A DNA stretch of 64,000 nt from Setophaga petechia (taxonomy: Eukaryota; Chordata; Aves; Passeriformes; Parulidae): positions 23,089,003 through 23,153,002 of the forward strand of contig JANCRA010000007.1 in NCBI GenBank assembly GCA_024362935.1, read 5' to 3'. Under the pieces are notes generated by a model. The model worked only from the letters and a program-made list of their open reading frames with translations. It had not been told where the DNA came from and searched no databases. The position numbers and the translations under genes are program-made. Positions 27,801-39,126 of the stretch are shown here, one piece after another (within the stretch, counting starts at the first letter, position 1; the number at the start of each line of letters is the position of its first letter).

Positions 27801-29450
27801 CTTAAGTGGGTATTTCAGCAAAACCTTTTCTGTCAATCTGCTCCAGGCAGCAGCACATTGCCGAATGCATGCGAACCTACAGGTCAGTGATTGACCCCTC
27901 AGAGACAGGGTACCAAAGAGTCTGTGGATGTGTGGTAGCTTCCTTGGCTTCAGTCAGCCTTGTTGTGGGTCCCAGACCAGAACTCTGGGATTTCTCCCTA
28001 GGGTAACACCTCACATACTGGAGAGGGCCCAGATTAGGCAGAACTCCTGCTGTGGAGAGATAGTGTGGAAAGCAAAGAACTGTGAGAAAGATATCTGTCC
28101 TGTGGAAGTGTGAAGTACCACAGTCTCAGGAAGGAAGGACTGAACCATAAGTATGAACAAAGACAAGTGAGAAAAAGGCACAAATTCAATTTTGTAACCC
28201 TCTCCCCATTATCAGCAAAGTATATTTATCATATTACACAAACTCTGCTTCTATCCAGACTCTGCAAGCTTTTGAATGGAGTGACCTAGTCCTCTGAGAA
28301 GCCCCAGCCAAGCAGAAGCAAACACAAACTAGATCCCTTCAAGTAGAGAAACAAATGAGACCTCACTGAAAGTTGGGGAGAAACATGCCTTCTTCTGAGG
28401 AATGTGGCATGCTTCCAGTATATCACCTTTGTTAAATGATTTATCACAATGAGAGAGAGAGATACTAACTCTTCATTTTCTTGCCAGAACAGGATTATTC
28501 CCTGCAGCAAACTGGATTACACGGTTAAAATAATGCAAGCCAAGTCCAAATGCTTGTGCCATGCCCACTGCAGGGAGGAGCTCATACAAAAGTGTGTGAG
28601 CCTACACTGAAATAAATCCTAACGAGGTAGAAAGTGACATCATGGAGGAGGCCATGACTGATCACAGGCTAAGGAGACTCAGTGTCCAGCAAAAGGAACA
28701 CTGCACTTTGGAAAGTCTACCCAGGTCAGTGGGAAGAGACACAAAATTAATTTTTGACAACATATTTAGCATTTGTTCAGTGCCCAAGCTCACTCCATCC
28801 AAGCAAAGTTTGTGTGCCAGGTTTTGACACAATGAATGCAATCATACATCCTGCAAGAGATGAGTCTGGAAGACAAGAGGGCATTAACAGCACAGAGCAA
28901 CATATACAATGATCCAAAAAAAAAGTGAGGGAAACACTGTGACTTACACTGCTGGGCAGGAGCCTGAGAAGCACTATGGAGTGTGTGCAGGATAGATGAA
29001 GAGGGAAGCAATTTGATCCCTTTTTCAAAGGGATTTATTGTCACATGCAATAGCAGCTTCACTAGAGATGGACAGACTATCAGTGTGAAAGGAGAGAGGT
29101 ATTCATTAAGTTTAGGATGGATTTCGGGGCACAAGACAATGTGTTATCAGAAATTATAATATTAATATAAATAGAAAGCAATAGATCTGTAAGGTCGATG
29201 GGAATAATCTGGGGTTTACAGCAGGGAGTTTATCCCCATTAAAGGAACAGGAAAGCCAGACAGTTGAATAAATGGACTATAAAAGATCATCTTTGTAATA
29301 AAAGGAAGGGTGATGCACCCTGAAGAAAGGTGAACACTAGGTCAGCTTGTGACTGTTTCTAGGGGATGAGGAAACATTTACCTGAAACCAGGGTAGAGCT
29401 GGAACTGGAACAGTCAAGTTGTCCACAAGATGTTTGACTTGAGACTGCAG
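24836..29450. other. Intergenic DNA between LCOR and PPRC1, no gene seen
   Basis: Both strands are broken by stop codons and no open frame resembles a known family. I looked for NOLC1 exons (expected downstream of PPRC1 from human order) and saw none. No RNA gene was recognised. Confidence 0.6.
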
Positions 29451-29454
29451 CATG

Positions 29455-29620
29455 ACTTGAGTCAGTTCTCATGCTCTGAATGCCTGGAGAAAAGGAGACT
29501 CAGGGGTGACCTTATCACTCTCTACAACTTCCTGAGAGGGGGTTGTAGTCAGGTGGGGGTTGGTCTCTTTCACCAGGTAGCAACTGCCAGAACCAGAGGA
29601 CACAGTCTCAAGCTGCATCA
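29455..29620 (+). mobile_element. CR1 LINE 3'-region fragment
   Basis: The segment reads as the bird CR1 3' region: a 'cctggagaaaaggagactc' stretch, then 'ggggtgaccttatcactctc', 'tacaacttcctgagaggggg' and 'ttgtagtcaggtgggggttg', then a 'caccaggtagcaactgccag' to 'aagctgcatcaaggga' section. Translation retains the CR1-like residues RLRGDLITLYNFLRGG. It is a truncated fragment: the normal CR1 end is absent because a GGGAA array begins where the element's purine-rich 'caggggagg' segment should be. Confidence 0.8.
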
Positions 29621-29900
29621 AGGGAAGGGAAGGGAAGGGAAGGGAAGGGAAGGGAAGGGAAGGGAAGGGAAGGGAAGGGAAGGGAAGGGAAGGGAAGGGA
29701 AGGGAAGGGAAGGGAAGGGAAGGGAAGGGAAGGGAAGGGAAGGGAAGGGAAGGGAAGGGAAGGGAAGGGAAGGGAAGGGAAGGGAAGGGAAGGGAAGGGA
29801 AGGGAAGGGAAGGGAAGGGAAGGGAAGGGAAGGGAAGGGAAGGGAAGGGAAGGGAAGGGAAGGGAAGGGAAGGGAAGGAAAAGGAAAGGGAAAGGGAAAG
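29621..29900. repeat. (GGGAA)n pentanucleotide microsatellite
   Basis: Essentially perfect AGGGA units run from 29621 to about 29876 (roughly 51 copies), then decay into AAGGAAAGGG-type variants to 29900. Long open frames across it on both strands only reflect a stop-free five-base repeat. It directly adjoins the CR1 fragment and probably grew from its internal purine tract. Copy number in an assembly may not equal the true allele length. Confidence 0.97.
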
Positions 29901-30501
29901 TTTCTATCTGCATTGACATGTCCCTAAGCAAGACTGAGCATAAACTATTGACCACCTGATTAGAATAGTGGAATAAAAAGCTTCCGAAGGACTTGAGATG
30001 TTGTCAGGGGAGAAAACCTAATGATAATGGGAGACATTCATTTCCCCCATACAGACTGGGTAAACACATGTCAAAGAATGATGCAAAGACTGCATTTTTA
30101 GCCCTCATAAATGGATATTTCTTAGAATGACCACTCAGAGGAACCAAGCAGAAGATGAACTCTTGATTTAATCACGAGTAGTAAATGGGAGGGAGTTTGA
30201 AAGGTAATAATGAAGAGTCACCTTGTCTTTATGAACACAGTGTGCTCAAATCCAGTATATTATAGCCAGGAAGGAAAAAGCAACAGAAAGTACGCTGCAG
30301 TGCAATGTAATTTTAAAAGGAGATTAGTATATTCTCCTTCCAAAGGGAATAAGTGTAGAAGTCAGCAGAGTAAACAAGAAGAATTTTTAGGTAGCTAATG
30401 AACAGACAAATGCTTGCAATGACATCGAGACCCTTCATTTAAAGCTTTAAATATGGCATCACTCAAAGCAGAACACTAGAACAAAGATGACATTTAGAAG
30501 G

Positions 30502-30526
30502 AAAAAAAAAAAAAAAAAAAAAAAAA
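30502..30526. repeat. Poly-A tract
   Basis: 25 consecutive A residues, followed by a short CACACCCC stretch and another A run. It could be the tail of a retroposed sequence, but no element body was recognised upstream. Confidence 0.9.
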
Positions 30527-30594
30527 CACACCCCAAAAAAAAAGAATAAGTATGACCAAAGAAGAAATACAGAAAACCCCAAAGTCTGCCAAGT

Positions 30595-30613
30595 TAAATA
30601 AATAAATAAATAA
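30595..30613. repeat. (AAAT)n microsatellite
   Basis: Four to five uninterrupted TAAA units in intergenic DNA shortly after the poly-A tract. Confidence 0.85.
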
Positions 30614-33600
30614 TGAGATCCCACAACCCATTTAAGCCAGCCAAATTAATTTTCAAAGAGCAGCTTTCTAAAAACATGAAGATTACTAATAAAGACATGT
30701 TTACACAGTAGGGGGAAGCCTACAGGGACACAGGGGCCCAACAGAGAGCTTTAAGGGAAGAACAGTGCAGAAAAATTACCTTGACTACAGGCTACTGTCA
30801 CCAAGCACAGTTGTGGACATCCAAACATTTTTTTAGCTGTGGTTTAAAAGCAATAGGTATATGTAAAGTTTCTATCAAGTTTGGGTCTGGCCTTGTAATT
30901 GCCTCACTCCAACATGTGGCTTCCAGCATGCTGAGGGGAAATATTGTTGAAGTAATAAGGTGGTGGCTGAGGGTCCCAGACCAGGTTTTAGTCCCTGTTA
31001 ACTTACATTTCATTAATAGATAGCTCTGAAGTGAATCATCAAATAGGAAGCACCGAGGTCTGAGGAATTAGCCACTAGTCAAAGCACCAGGAGAGAGAGA
31101 ATACAAAGACAAAACTGAGCCCAGCTTGTAGATCTGGGAGGGGTTGTGGATTCACCAACCTTGCTATCGCATGGAAATGTTTAGAGATGTTGATAGAGAT
31201 GGGGATTAAGAGAACACCTGTCCATAGCAGTAAGTGGTGTTGGCTGCTGTCCCCTCTTTCCCTGGTTGCTATTGGCACTCCAGAGATCCTGTCCTGCTCT
31301 GACCTATTCCTTTTATCTGGGCCATTAATAGCATTGCCTTCTCTGAAGTCTGCCTCCACCAGCATCCGGAGGAGTCTGATTTATTCATTTTCCTCCAGTG
31401 GCAGCTACAATTCATGAGCAGATACATCCTGCAGGTCTTTTTACTCACATGAGATTGTGAGTAGAACTCATTCTCATCCACTGGTGAAAATGGACCACAG
31501 TGAGGTCTAACTGCCCCTTAGCCAGACTTCAAAGCCTATAAAAACAAAAATTTAGCCTGAAGTAGTTTCTCATTCATTGTACCAGGTGTTTCCCCAAACA
31601 TTATGATCATCTCTTATTCACTTAATTTTTATAACAAATTGAGTGCTTTGCCTACAGGCTAAGTGCAATCCCAGGTCTTGGAAGTTCTGATACACAGACA
31701 TTGCCTGGTCTCCACATCTTCATTGCACCACACCATCAGTGCTCTTTGTGCACTTCACGAGTCCTTTGATGGGTGATAGACATCGTGCTCCAGGCCACCT
31801 GAATGACACTCTCAGTCATGTCTGCTCTGGGCCGCATGGCTGGAGCTGCTAAAGTTCTGCTTCCTGAGCTTATGCAGCACTGCTCTAGTGAATGAGTGGG
31901 ATGCAAGAATCACTTTACCCCCAGGTACTTGAAGGAGAGCTGCTTTACTTAGGGACAAGCTCCAACTGTCTCTTGGTAACTGAAAAAGTGTATTTTCTGC
32001 TACTTCTCTACATACTTCCTGCCTCTAAAAATATGCTATTTGAAAATGCAGTTTCTAATACCAGTTCACCTGGGAACAGTACTTGCATGTTGTATTGATA
32101 TTGTACACAATTTCACAACCTTGTAACTCACCCATAGACCAAGCCTTCCAGTCACACTCAATTTACCTTGTTTAGCATTTTCACACGGACTTGTGGGTCT
32201 CCCTTGGATTAAGCTGAGAGGTGTTAAGCCATTTGTCCAACCAGCCTTATCACCTAAGGCTCTGTCATCCCCTAACCAGAATTTTTTGAGGTCAAACTGG
32301 AAACACCATGTCCTTTATCTCAGTCACCCATTCCTCATACAAGTTTTTTCTCCTTCTCAGATTTTGTCACAGCCTATGCTACTGATTTTGTAGGCTTCTC
32401 CCCAAGTTTTGTCATTTGCTGTGGCCACATGAGGCAAGCCAGAGTGTTGGCATACTGGAAAGGTGTTGAGCCAGAGGATAGTGCATCCCAGCATGCGTTG
32501 GAATGCTTGGCACAGGCAGAGTGTTCCACCTGGAATAAAGCTGCAGAGATAAGTGGGAGTAGAAGCTGGCTGGCAGCACCTGGTCGGTAGGAGGAGAGCA
32601 GGAAGTCTTGAAGCACTGCTAGTAAATCAGATCAATGTAAGGACATAAAAGGGAATTACATGGATAAGATACGTCCTGAGGAGGTGTGTGAAAGGGTGGC
32701 ACCGGGTCCTTATTCTCAGAGGCTGGCTACGTATACACCAGACATAGCCTTGAGAATAACCTGTGCTGTCTTCAAGGCTACAAGACAGATAAAGAGTAGG
32801 AACTGTGCAATTATAGGAGTCTTTAATTTCACAGTGAATGCCAGGCAGTAAACTGTGCCAGAATAGCAGTGCTCAGATATCCTCTGACAAGACAGAAATT
32901 TCTGTATTGGTTCAGTATGACATAAAACACAACATCATTTCAGACACAGCTTCACTGAATGGTAAGCCTGCTCCATCAGTCGGGGAACAGACCTGTAGGG
33001 AGGAGCACAGTACACCAAATGTACGCCTGCAGGGAGAGAGGTGAGGGGAGAGGAGACATGAACCAGCTGCAATCAAACCCCAAAAGTGGGTTTAACTCTG
33101 TTTCAGTAGAAGTGATGAAGGGAACATGGGGAGTGAGGAAATACCTAGTGAAGCAGGAAGAGCACAACAGAAATAATCTCTCAGATGGGGCTGCCAGTTT
33201 CTTAGACTGAGGCACTCAATTCAAAGTAAAGGATGGTGCACTACAAACCAGAAGAAACTGCTGCTAAAGGTGAAGATCAGTTCCAAGGTTGGAGAGGAGA
33301 TACAGGAGAAACTGGCCAGGCTGCATCAGACACAAGCATGATCAGGCTGCAGGACAGGTATTAACCACAGATTTGAGAATAAATTCAGGCTAGTAAATCC
33401 ATTGGTAATTTCAGAAGAGCCATGTGCAAGCTCCCAAAATGCAGAGGGAGCAGACGGTTGGGAGGTATCGCAAGTGCTGAGAGTAATAGTTCCTCGTAGG
33501 GGAAGAAGGGGACCTTGACCTTGTCAAGGGATGAGGGAAGCAGGGTGAAATTTAATGGCAGAAAGGGCAGACTAAACACTTGGGGACCAGCAGCAAGGAC

Positions 33601-33759
33601 ATTTGCTACAAACTGATGAAATGAAAGCTCCGAAGGAATAAAAAGACCTTACTGCACTGAAGGATGAATATGAAGCAGCAGCATGATGCTTCTGTGGAAA
33701 AGGAATGGCACTATGCTGGGATGCATCAGACAAGTTATTTTTAGCAGAGACAGAAACAT

Positions 33760-33960
33760 TATTGCCATTGCGCAAGGCATTGTGAGACTTCCTCCAGAAT
33801 ATCCTTGCAGTTCTACATCCAGGAAGGATAAATTTCCACTGCACAGAGAAAAACAATTTGGATGCTGAGACAAACAAACACCAGCTGATTAAGAATCTAC
33901 TAAAAGAGTTTGGTTTCTTCTGGCTAGACAGGCTGAGAGGGGACAGATGTATTTCTGAAG
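33760..33960 (+). mobile_element. Possible ancient CR1-like relic
   Basis: Contains 'ccttgcagttctacatccag', 'aaggataaatttccactgca' and later 'ctagacaggctgagagggga', which loosely follow the order of segments in old CR1/L3-type elements. Divergence is high and the ends cannot be placed. The match is from memory and weak. Confidence 0.3.
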
Positions 33961-34549
33961 AGCCACCAAAAGAAAATTATAAATAAAATTGTTATGAAAA
34001 TATGCAAGATGTACAATAACGGCAAAAAATATTTAATAAGTTTAGATGGTGAATTAGAGAGCTTATACCCCTGCCAGGATTAATGTTCTGGACCAGCCTT
34101 CTGAGAAGGGTAATGAGGCAGAAAAACCTGCATCATTTTAACACACACTTTGTTAGAATTCCCTCCATTAATTTGTAAGTGAAGGAACCCTGGAAATGGG
34201 CGGCTCAGCCTGGGATACAGATCCAGGTTGGCCAAGGAGTCAGCAGTACTAAGGATGTTTGGAGGAGATGTTGCTCTACCCCAGCCTTCTGGGTTTCTGC
34301 TGGGCATTGTGATAATGAAGAATATAATTTCCCTCTTAATTTGCTGCTAAAGGTACTGAGGTTCTCCTTCCTTTGGGAAACTAAAGGCAAGCTCTAGGTC
34401 ACATGCATTGGTGCTCCTAGCATTACAGTCCCAGAGGTCTGCTCACACATCAGGCTTAATGCTATTGCCAGATTAGGGTCAGGAGGGAATTTTCCTAGAT
34501 TGACAGAAAAATTGCGGTTGCATTTTTTGTGTGCGTGGTTTTGATTGGG

Positions 34550-34580
34550 GCCTTTTTGTTTTGGTTTGGTTTGGGTTTTT
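34550..34580. repeat. T/G-rich simple repeat
   Basis: A GTTTTGG/TTTGG tract, the complement of the A/C-rich tracts at 8544 and 12066. No adjoining element body was recognised. Confidence 0.6.
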
Positions 34581-37500
34581 ACTTCCCCAAGTTCACATCT
34601 ATTTTCTAGACCATATGTAATTTTTTTCATTAATTCTCTGCTATTGCCAAGTTGCAGACCAGTGGTCCCTTTAATCTTCCTGCCTGCTTCCTGTAGCATG
34701 TTACAGGTGCAGGTCTTTTTCTGAGAGGAGTCAGAAAGCACTTGTAGCACCTGGTTTGTGAGGTGAGAGGAGCAGGTCCAGACTAGAGGCACCAACAGGA
34801 TGTTCACTGCATGTTTACTCCCAGCTGCAGACACTGGACTACAGGGTGACCCTGGAGGACTCCCCAGTGCGAACACAAGCACACACAGTAACTGCAGCAG
34901 CGGCTGTGAGAGGGAACAGGGGCATTAACCCAGGCTGTCAGCTCTACAAGCACAGATTTAAAGGACACACAACCACTGGCTGACCTCCAGGGCTTATTTA
35001 CAAGCAGGCAGGCAGGGATTTAGGATGAGGAATGTGTAAGAGAGCAGAGAAAGTGTGGTGAGTGAGGGAGCCCCAAATCTGAGGGTGCTACATGCCAAAG
35101 TGGGGTGAGCACCTCTCTCAGCTCTCTGGGGCTCCTCTGAGCCCACCTGCATCGATCCCAGCACCAGACTGGGACCGATGGCCACTCTCAGCAGGCACCC
35201 TGGAGCTGGGTCCCCCTGTGAGGCTCCTGGTGGAGGGAACCCAGGTTGGGGAGGCACAGATGTGTGCCACAGCAGCAACCTCTGCTTTGGGTCAGGAGCT
35301 CTGAGCCCTTGGGTGTGTTGAGTAAGTCTGAATCTTGAGGACTGGTGGTCCCAGGGTCTGGATTGGGTGTCAACAGCAAGGACCATAGCCAGCTTCCTGC
35401 CTGGCACCTCTGCCCACAGGGGTCCCTGTCAGTTTTCAGGATGAGTATGCTGAACTTCTAAATGTGAATATCCTAAGTGTGAGAAAGCACACCCACCTCA
35501 CAGAAATGTGGGTACTCCACACCTGGCAGCACCCAACTCCACGGACCCAGAATAAACTTACCTGAGGATATGGGACTGTGCTGTTGCTGTGAAAATGTTG
35601 AGCTCTGCAAATAAATTAAGACAAGGGCTGTGCAGTCTTCAGCCCTGGGCAGAGATGTGCAAGGAGTGCTGCTGTCAGACTCTTCTGCTGCCCCACTGCC
35701 TTCTGCACATGGGCTCCAAAACAGCTTTTGCACAGAACACAAGTCCCTCATCTTGTGGGTTTTACCCACTATGAAAGACCAAGTTGGATGCCCTTCTAGC
35801 TGCTTTCTAGCTTGGAGATCATGTTCAGAACATACTAATGCAAGAGAGAATTAAAATGGAAAGGGAGAAGGAAGATATTATATCAGCATCAATCCCTTAG
35901 AGATTTGCTCCAGAAGAAGACTGTAGATAACAGGGCCTAGTGCATAAAGGGAGAGCTGCTGGAGATTGGAGTCTGTAGCAGCAAGAGAAAGGGAAAAGCT
36001 GGGAGTGCTTTGAAGAGAAACAGAGTGAAAACACCAGCTCTGCTTAGTGACCTCTCATAAAACACCCTCTGTGTGGTTCCCAGGCATGGGCTGCTGCACC
36101 TTGGGGCAGAGCCACTCGCACAGGCAGTAAAGGGTGCTGCTGCTTGCAGGAGGAAGGTTGGCTATCCTATGGTGAAGCAGATTTGTTTCCAACAGAACTG
36201 GGGTTCCTACAAAACCTCATCTTTGCTCCTCACCTCTGGCTTGCCTGCCAGGGTGAAGCATATGCTCCAAGTGCTGCTCCTTGCCACTGTCCCCAGTTCT
36301 CTCCAGACAGCTTCCACCAGCACCCCTGCTTCCAGAGAGATGGCTGTGCACTGCTTTCCATGCTCCTGCCCCCTCTTTGCAACAGTGCCTTTGCCACTGG
36401 CTGGACAGCAGGAAAACACCTTTCTGCAGCTTTCACACCCTCCACAACAAACCTTAAATCAATAACCAAGAACACAGGGACACGTTATTGCTAACGGAAA
36501 CCATTAAACTGTAACACAGGGGAATAAAGCTAGCCTCTAACACTCAGAAGATTTATAGGGCACAACAGCAGGGTGTTAATTCTTTTGGCAACACAAACGC
36601 TCTCATACCCCCTGCCTTTCATCACCCACAGGAGCAGTGGGAGGACAGGGGACCATATGCAGCCCAGCTGTACGAACACAAGGACACAGCCTTGTTCATG
36701 TGACAGCCAGCAGCACACGTATTTGGGGTGATGCCATGCTCACAGGACTGCCCAAATGCATGGAATAGCATATGCCCAGGGGTTCCCAGGGCTGCTGACA
36801 GCAGACATCCCACGTGTCCAACTCCACTTTGCCTATGACACTACCTGCTCCTGCCTGCCTCTTCAGATGCATCACAGTTTCAAGGAAAGGCTGTAAAGAA
36901 ACTTTCAGATCACCTAAAGTATTTGTAGAAACAAGCCCAGCTCTAAGGCATACAAGAGTTTCCTCAGGTCTGAATCACCCAACAGCTGGAGAGTGTTTTC
37001 ACAGCTGATTTAAGAGATGCTCTCCCTGTAACGCTTGAATCCACACCTGCCACTCCTGTGGCAGCTCTGAGATCAGGGAGATGCTGGTCAGCACCACCAT
37101 CAGCCCAGCAGCTCTGGGCAGGAGTTGCTGCAGGTGTGCTGCAGCCACAGGGTTTTGCATGAACTCACAGAAAGGGACACATCCTCCCCACAAGACCCCA
37201 CTCGGCCTTGGCTGTCACCCCCTCCTTCAATGTCCCTGGAAGAACTGCATTGCTGATTAACAGCCCCCTGCCTGCCTCCCTCTATCCCACTCACACCCTT
37301 GCCTGCAGCTGCCTCCTTGGACCCTCCCTTGTGCAAAGTCCAGGGCCGGGCAGGAGAGGACAGGTGGGAGCTCACTCAGGGCCCACCTGCAGGCAGCCTG
37401 ACTGTACCCCACATCCCTGGGTACTAGGGAGGCCTCCCTGGGCTGAGCAATGCAGCAGCACAAGTCACAGTGTACAGGCAGGAGCAGGAGCACCTCGCTC

Positions 37501-38445
37501 CACCTAGGAGAGCAGCGAGGGAAGAGGTGGGCTCCAGCCACAGTGCCAGTCCATTAGAGTGCTGCAATACATCCAGGCACAGCCACAAAGGGCTCAAAGC
37601 CTTGAACATGATCCAAGTGGCAACATCAGCATCAACTTGGCTGAACCCCCCACCCTGGGTTTATTGCCCCTATTCCCCTCCTGATCTCACACTATTGGTG
37701 TGGGTGCTGCCTCCACCAAGTAAGGGATCTGAAGGGACCTTGACCAGCCCCTGCTCACCCCAAACACCATGAAAAACCCCGGGAATGGCATGGGGGTCCA
37801 TCCCCTGCCCATCACTTCCCTCCACACCTCCCAGCTCTGCACTGTCCAGCTGGGCAGCTGAAGGCTTTCCTAACCCAGAGTGTGCCAAGAGAGGGCTCAA
37901 ACACCACACCCCACCCCAAGCCTGTCCCAGTCCTGAAGCCGGGATACTCGATGCCATCTCAGCATTCCCAGTCAGCACTGCCACCTGCAAGGGACGCCCA
38001 AGCTCGTCCCAGCCCAGAAGCAGTCAAGGCACAGCTTCTCTCTGACTGCCAGCACAAGAGCAGGGAGCAGAAAAGATGCTTGGCAGCAGGCCCAAGCCTG
38101 CTCCCTTGGGGGCTGCCCGCAATTGCTCCTCTCCTCCATGAGCTGCAGTGCACTGAGAGGGCCCAGACAGGCACCATCCGTCCCTCCCTGCCACTGGCCA
38201 TCCTCTCCTGCCAAGCACCATGCCCCTGCAGACAGCTGTAATCCCTCTGCAGTCACACAAACACCTCTCCCTCAGGGGAAACCCAGAGATGAGATGTCTC
38301 CCCTCTCTTTCTGGCCAGCCGGAGCAATACCAAGAAGCAGGCTCGAAGGGCCGCGGGCTCGGAGACAGCGGAGTCCTGCCCGAGCTCCGACCGATGGCTG
38401 AGCCGGTTCCCAGCCCACTGCTGGGAGCGGCGGTGGAGCATCTTG

Positions 38446-38464
38446 CACTGCCCCCACGTGGCCA
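38446..38464 (-). promoter_or_regulatory. CTCF-like motif, minus orientation
   Basis: CACTGCCCCCACGTGGCCA matches the reverse-complement CTCF consensus TAGCGCCCCCTGGTGGCCA at 14 of 19 positions, including the GCCCCC and GTGGCCA blocks. It lies about 370 bp beyond the nearer PPRC1 poly(A) signal, in a CpG-richer patch, and faces the plus-oriented motif at 24476. Confidence 0.5.
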
Positions 38465-38813
38465 TTGCGGGCGGTGCAGGAGGCCCCAAAACGGCTGGGA
38501 GCCTCGGGGGGCCAAGTCCTGCAGCCAGCAGAGCACAACAGACTGTCAGAGGGGTCCTCAAAGAGGCATTCGCCCCGTGCCAGGCCATTGCAGGCTACCA
38601 TGGTGACAGTCACACACTCGGTGACCTCAATCCTGCCCCACTCTCCCCAGACATTCCACTCCTGTGCCCAGTCGATGACCTGTGCAACATTTGATGGGGC
38701 CATACCACAGGCAGAGTCCCTGGGGTTCTGAGGGGGGCAGAGCCTAAGCCCACACCTGGGAATAGCCCATGCAAAAGAGGAAACGAGGCAGTGCTGCTGT
38801 TTGGGCATTCGTA

Positions 38814-38819
38814 TTTATT
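38814..38819 (-). terminator. PPRC1: Second poly(A) signal AATAAA downstream of PPRC1
   Basis: TTTATT on the plus strand, i.e. AATAAA in PPRC1 orientation, about 204 bp after the stop codon. It could be an alternative distal cleavage signal. The proximal signal at 38932 would also suffice. Confidence 0.45.
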
Positions 38820-38931
38820 ATATGTCTGGGGCAAGCCCATGGCTGCCACTTGCCAGGACTGCTCCAGTTGAAGGCCAATGACCCATCCTCCTTAAATATT
38901 GGTTATAAAACAAATTTTTTTCCTTTTTCAT

Positions 38932-38937
38932 TTTATT
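38932..38937 (-). terminator. PPRC1: PPRC1 poly(A) signal AATAAA
   Basis: A canonical AATAAA hexamer (plus-strand TTTATT) about 86 bp after the TAG stop, inside an AT-rich 3' UTR containing long T-rich runs. It gives a short 3' UTR like that of mammalian PPRC1. Confidence 0.7.
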
Positions 38938-39022
38938 AAAAATCTCATCTCTCTCTCCATTCTTTTTCTGCCTTTTGTATTTGAGTATAAAAGTGGGGGC
39001 GGGTGCTCCGCCTTGCCTGCCG

Positions 39023-39126
39023 CTACCTCCGCAGGCTGCGCTGTGCCTGTCGCAGCAGAGTGTCAAAGTCCAGGGAGTCAAACTTGCTCTTCACGGGAGC
39101 TGGGTCAAAATCCTCACGGTTTGAAT
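39023..39126 (-). CDS. PPRC1: PPRC1 coding exon 14 (C-terminus and stop)
   Basis: 104 nt encoding SNREDFDPAPVKSKFDSLDF, then DTLLRQAQRSLRR and TAG at 39025-39023. It matches the human C-terminus with only conservative changes (KQAQKNLRR in human). The acceptor is TCTTCCAG. Confidence 0.97.

Larger units (their letters stand above)
30614..38440. other. Intergenic DNA, rising GC toward PPRC1, no gene seen
   Basis: No coding exon, RNA gene or intact transposon was recognised. GC content rises after about 35 kb, which lengthens chance open frames on both strands. A small CpG-richer patch appears near 38.34-38.55 kb and contains the CTCF-like motif at 38446. I searched by eye for NOLC1-like acidic/serine repeats and did not find them. 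Confidence 0.55.

Noticed and set aside
29430..29927. Coding gene with a Gly-Arg-Glu-Gly-Lys repeat protein
   Set aside because: The repeat protein is only the translation of the (GGGAA)n array joined to a CR1 fragment.
24500..38800. NOLC1 expected from human gene order
   Set aside because: No LISH-type N-terminus or acidic-serine repeat exons were seen on either strand.
38272..38808. 178-codon minus-strand frame just 3' of PPRC1
   Set aside because: Not homologous to anything recognised, begins beyond the PPRC1 poly(A) signals and sits in GC-richer DNA where such frames occur by chance on both strands.
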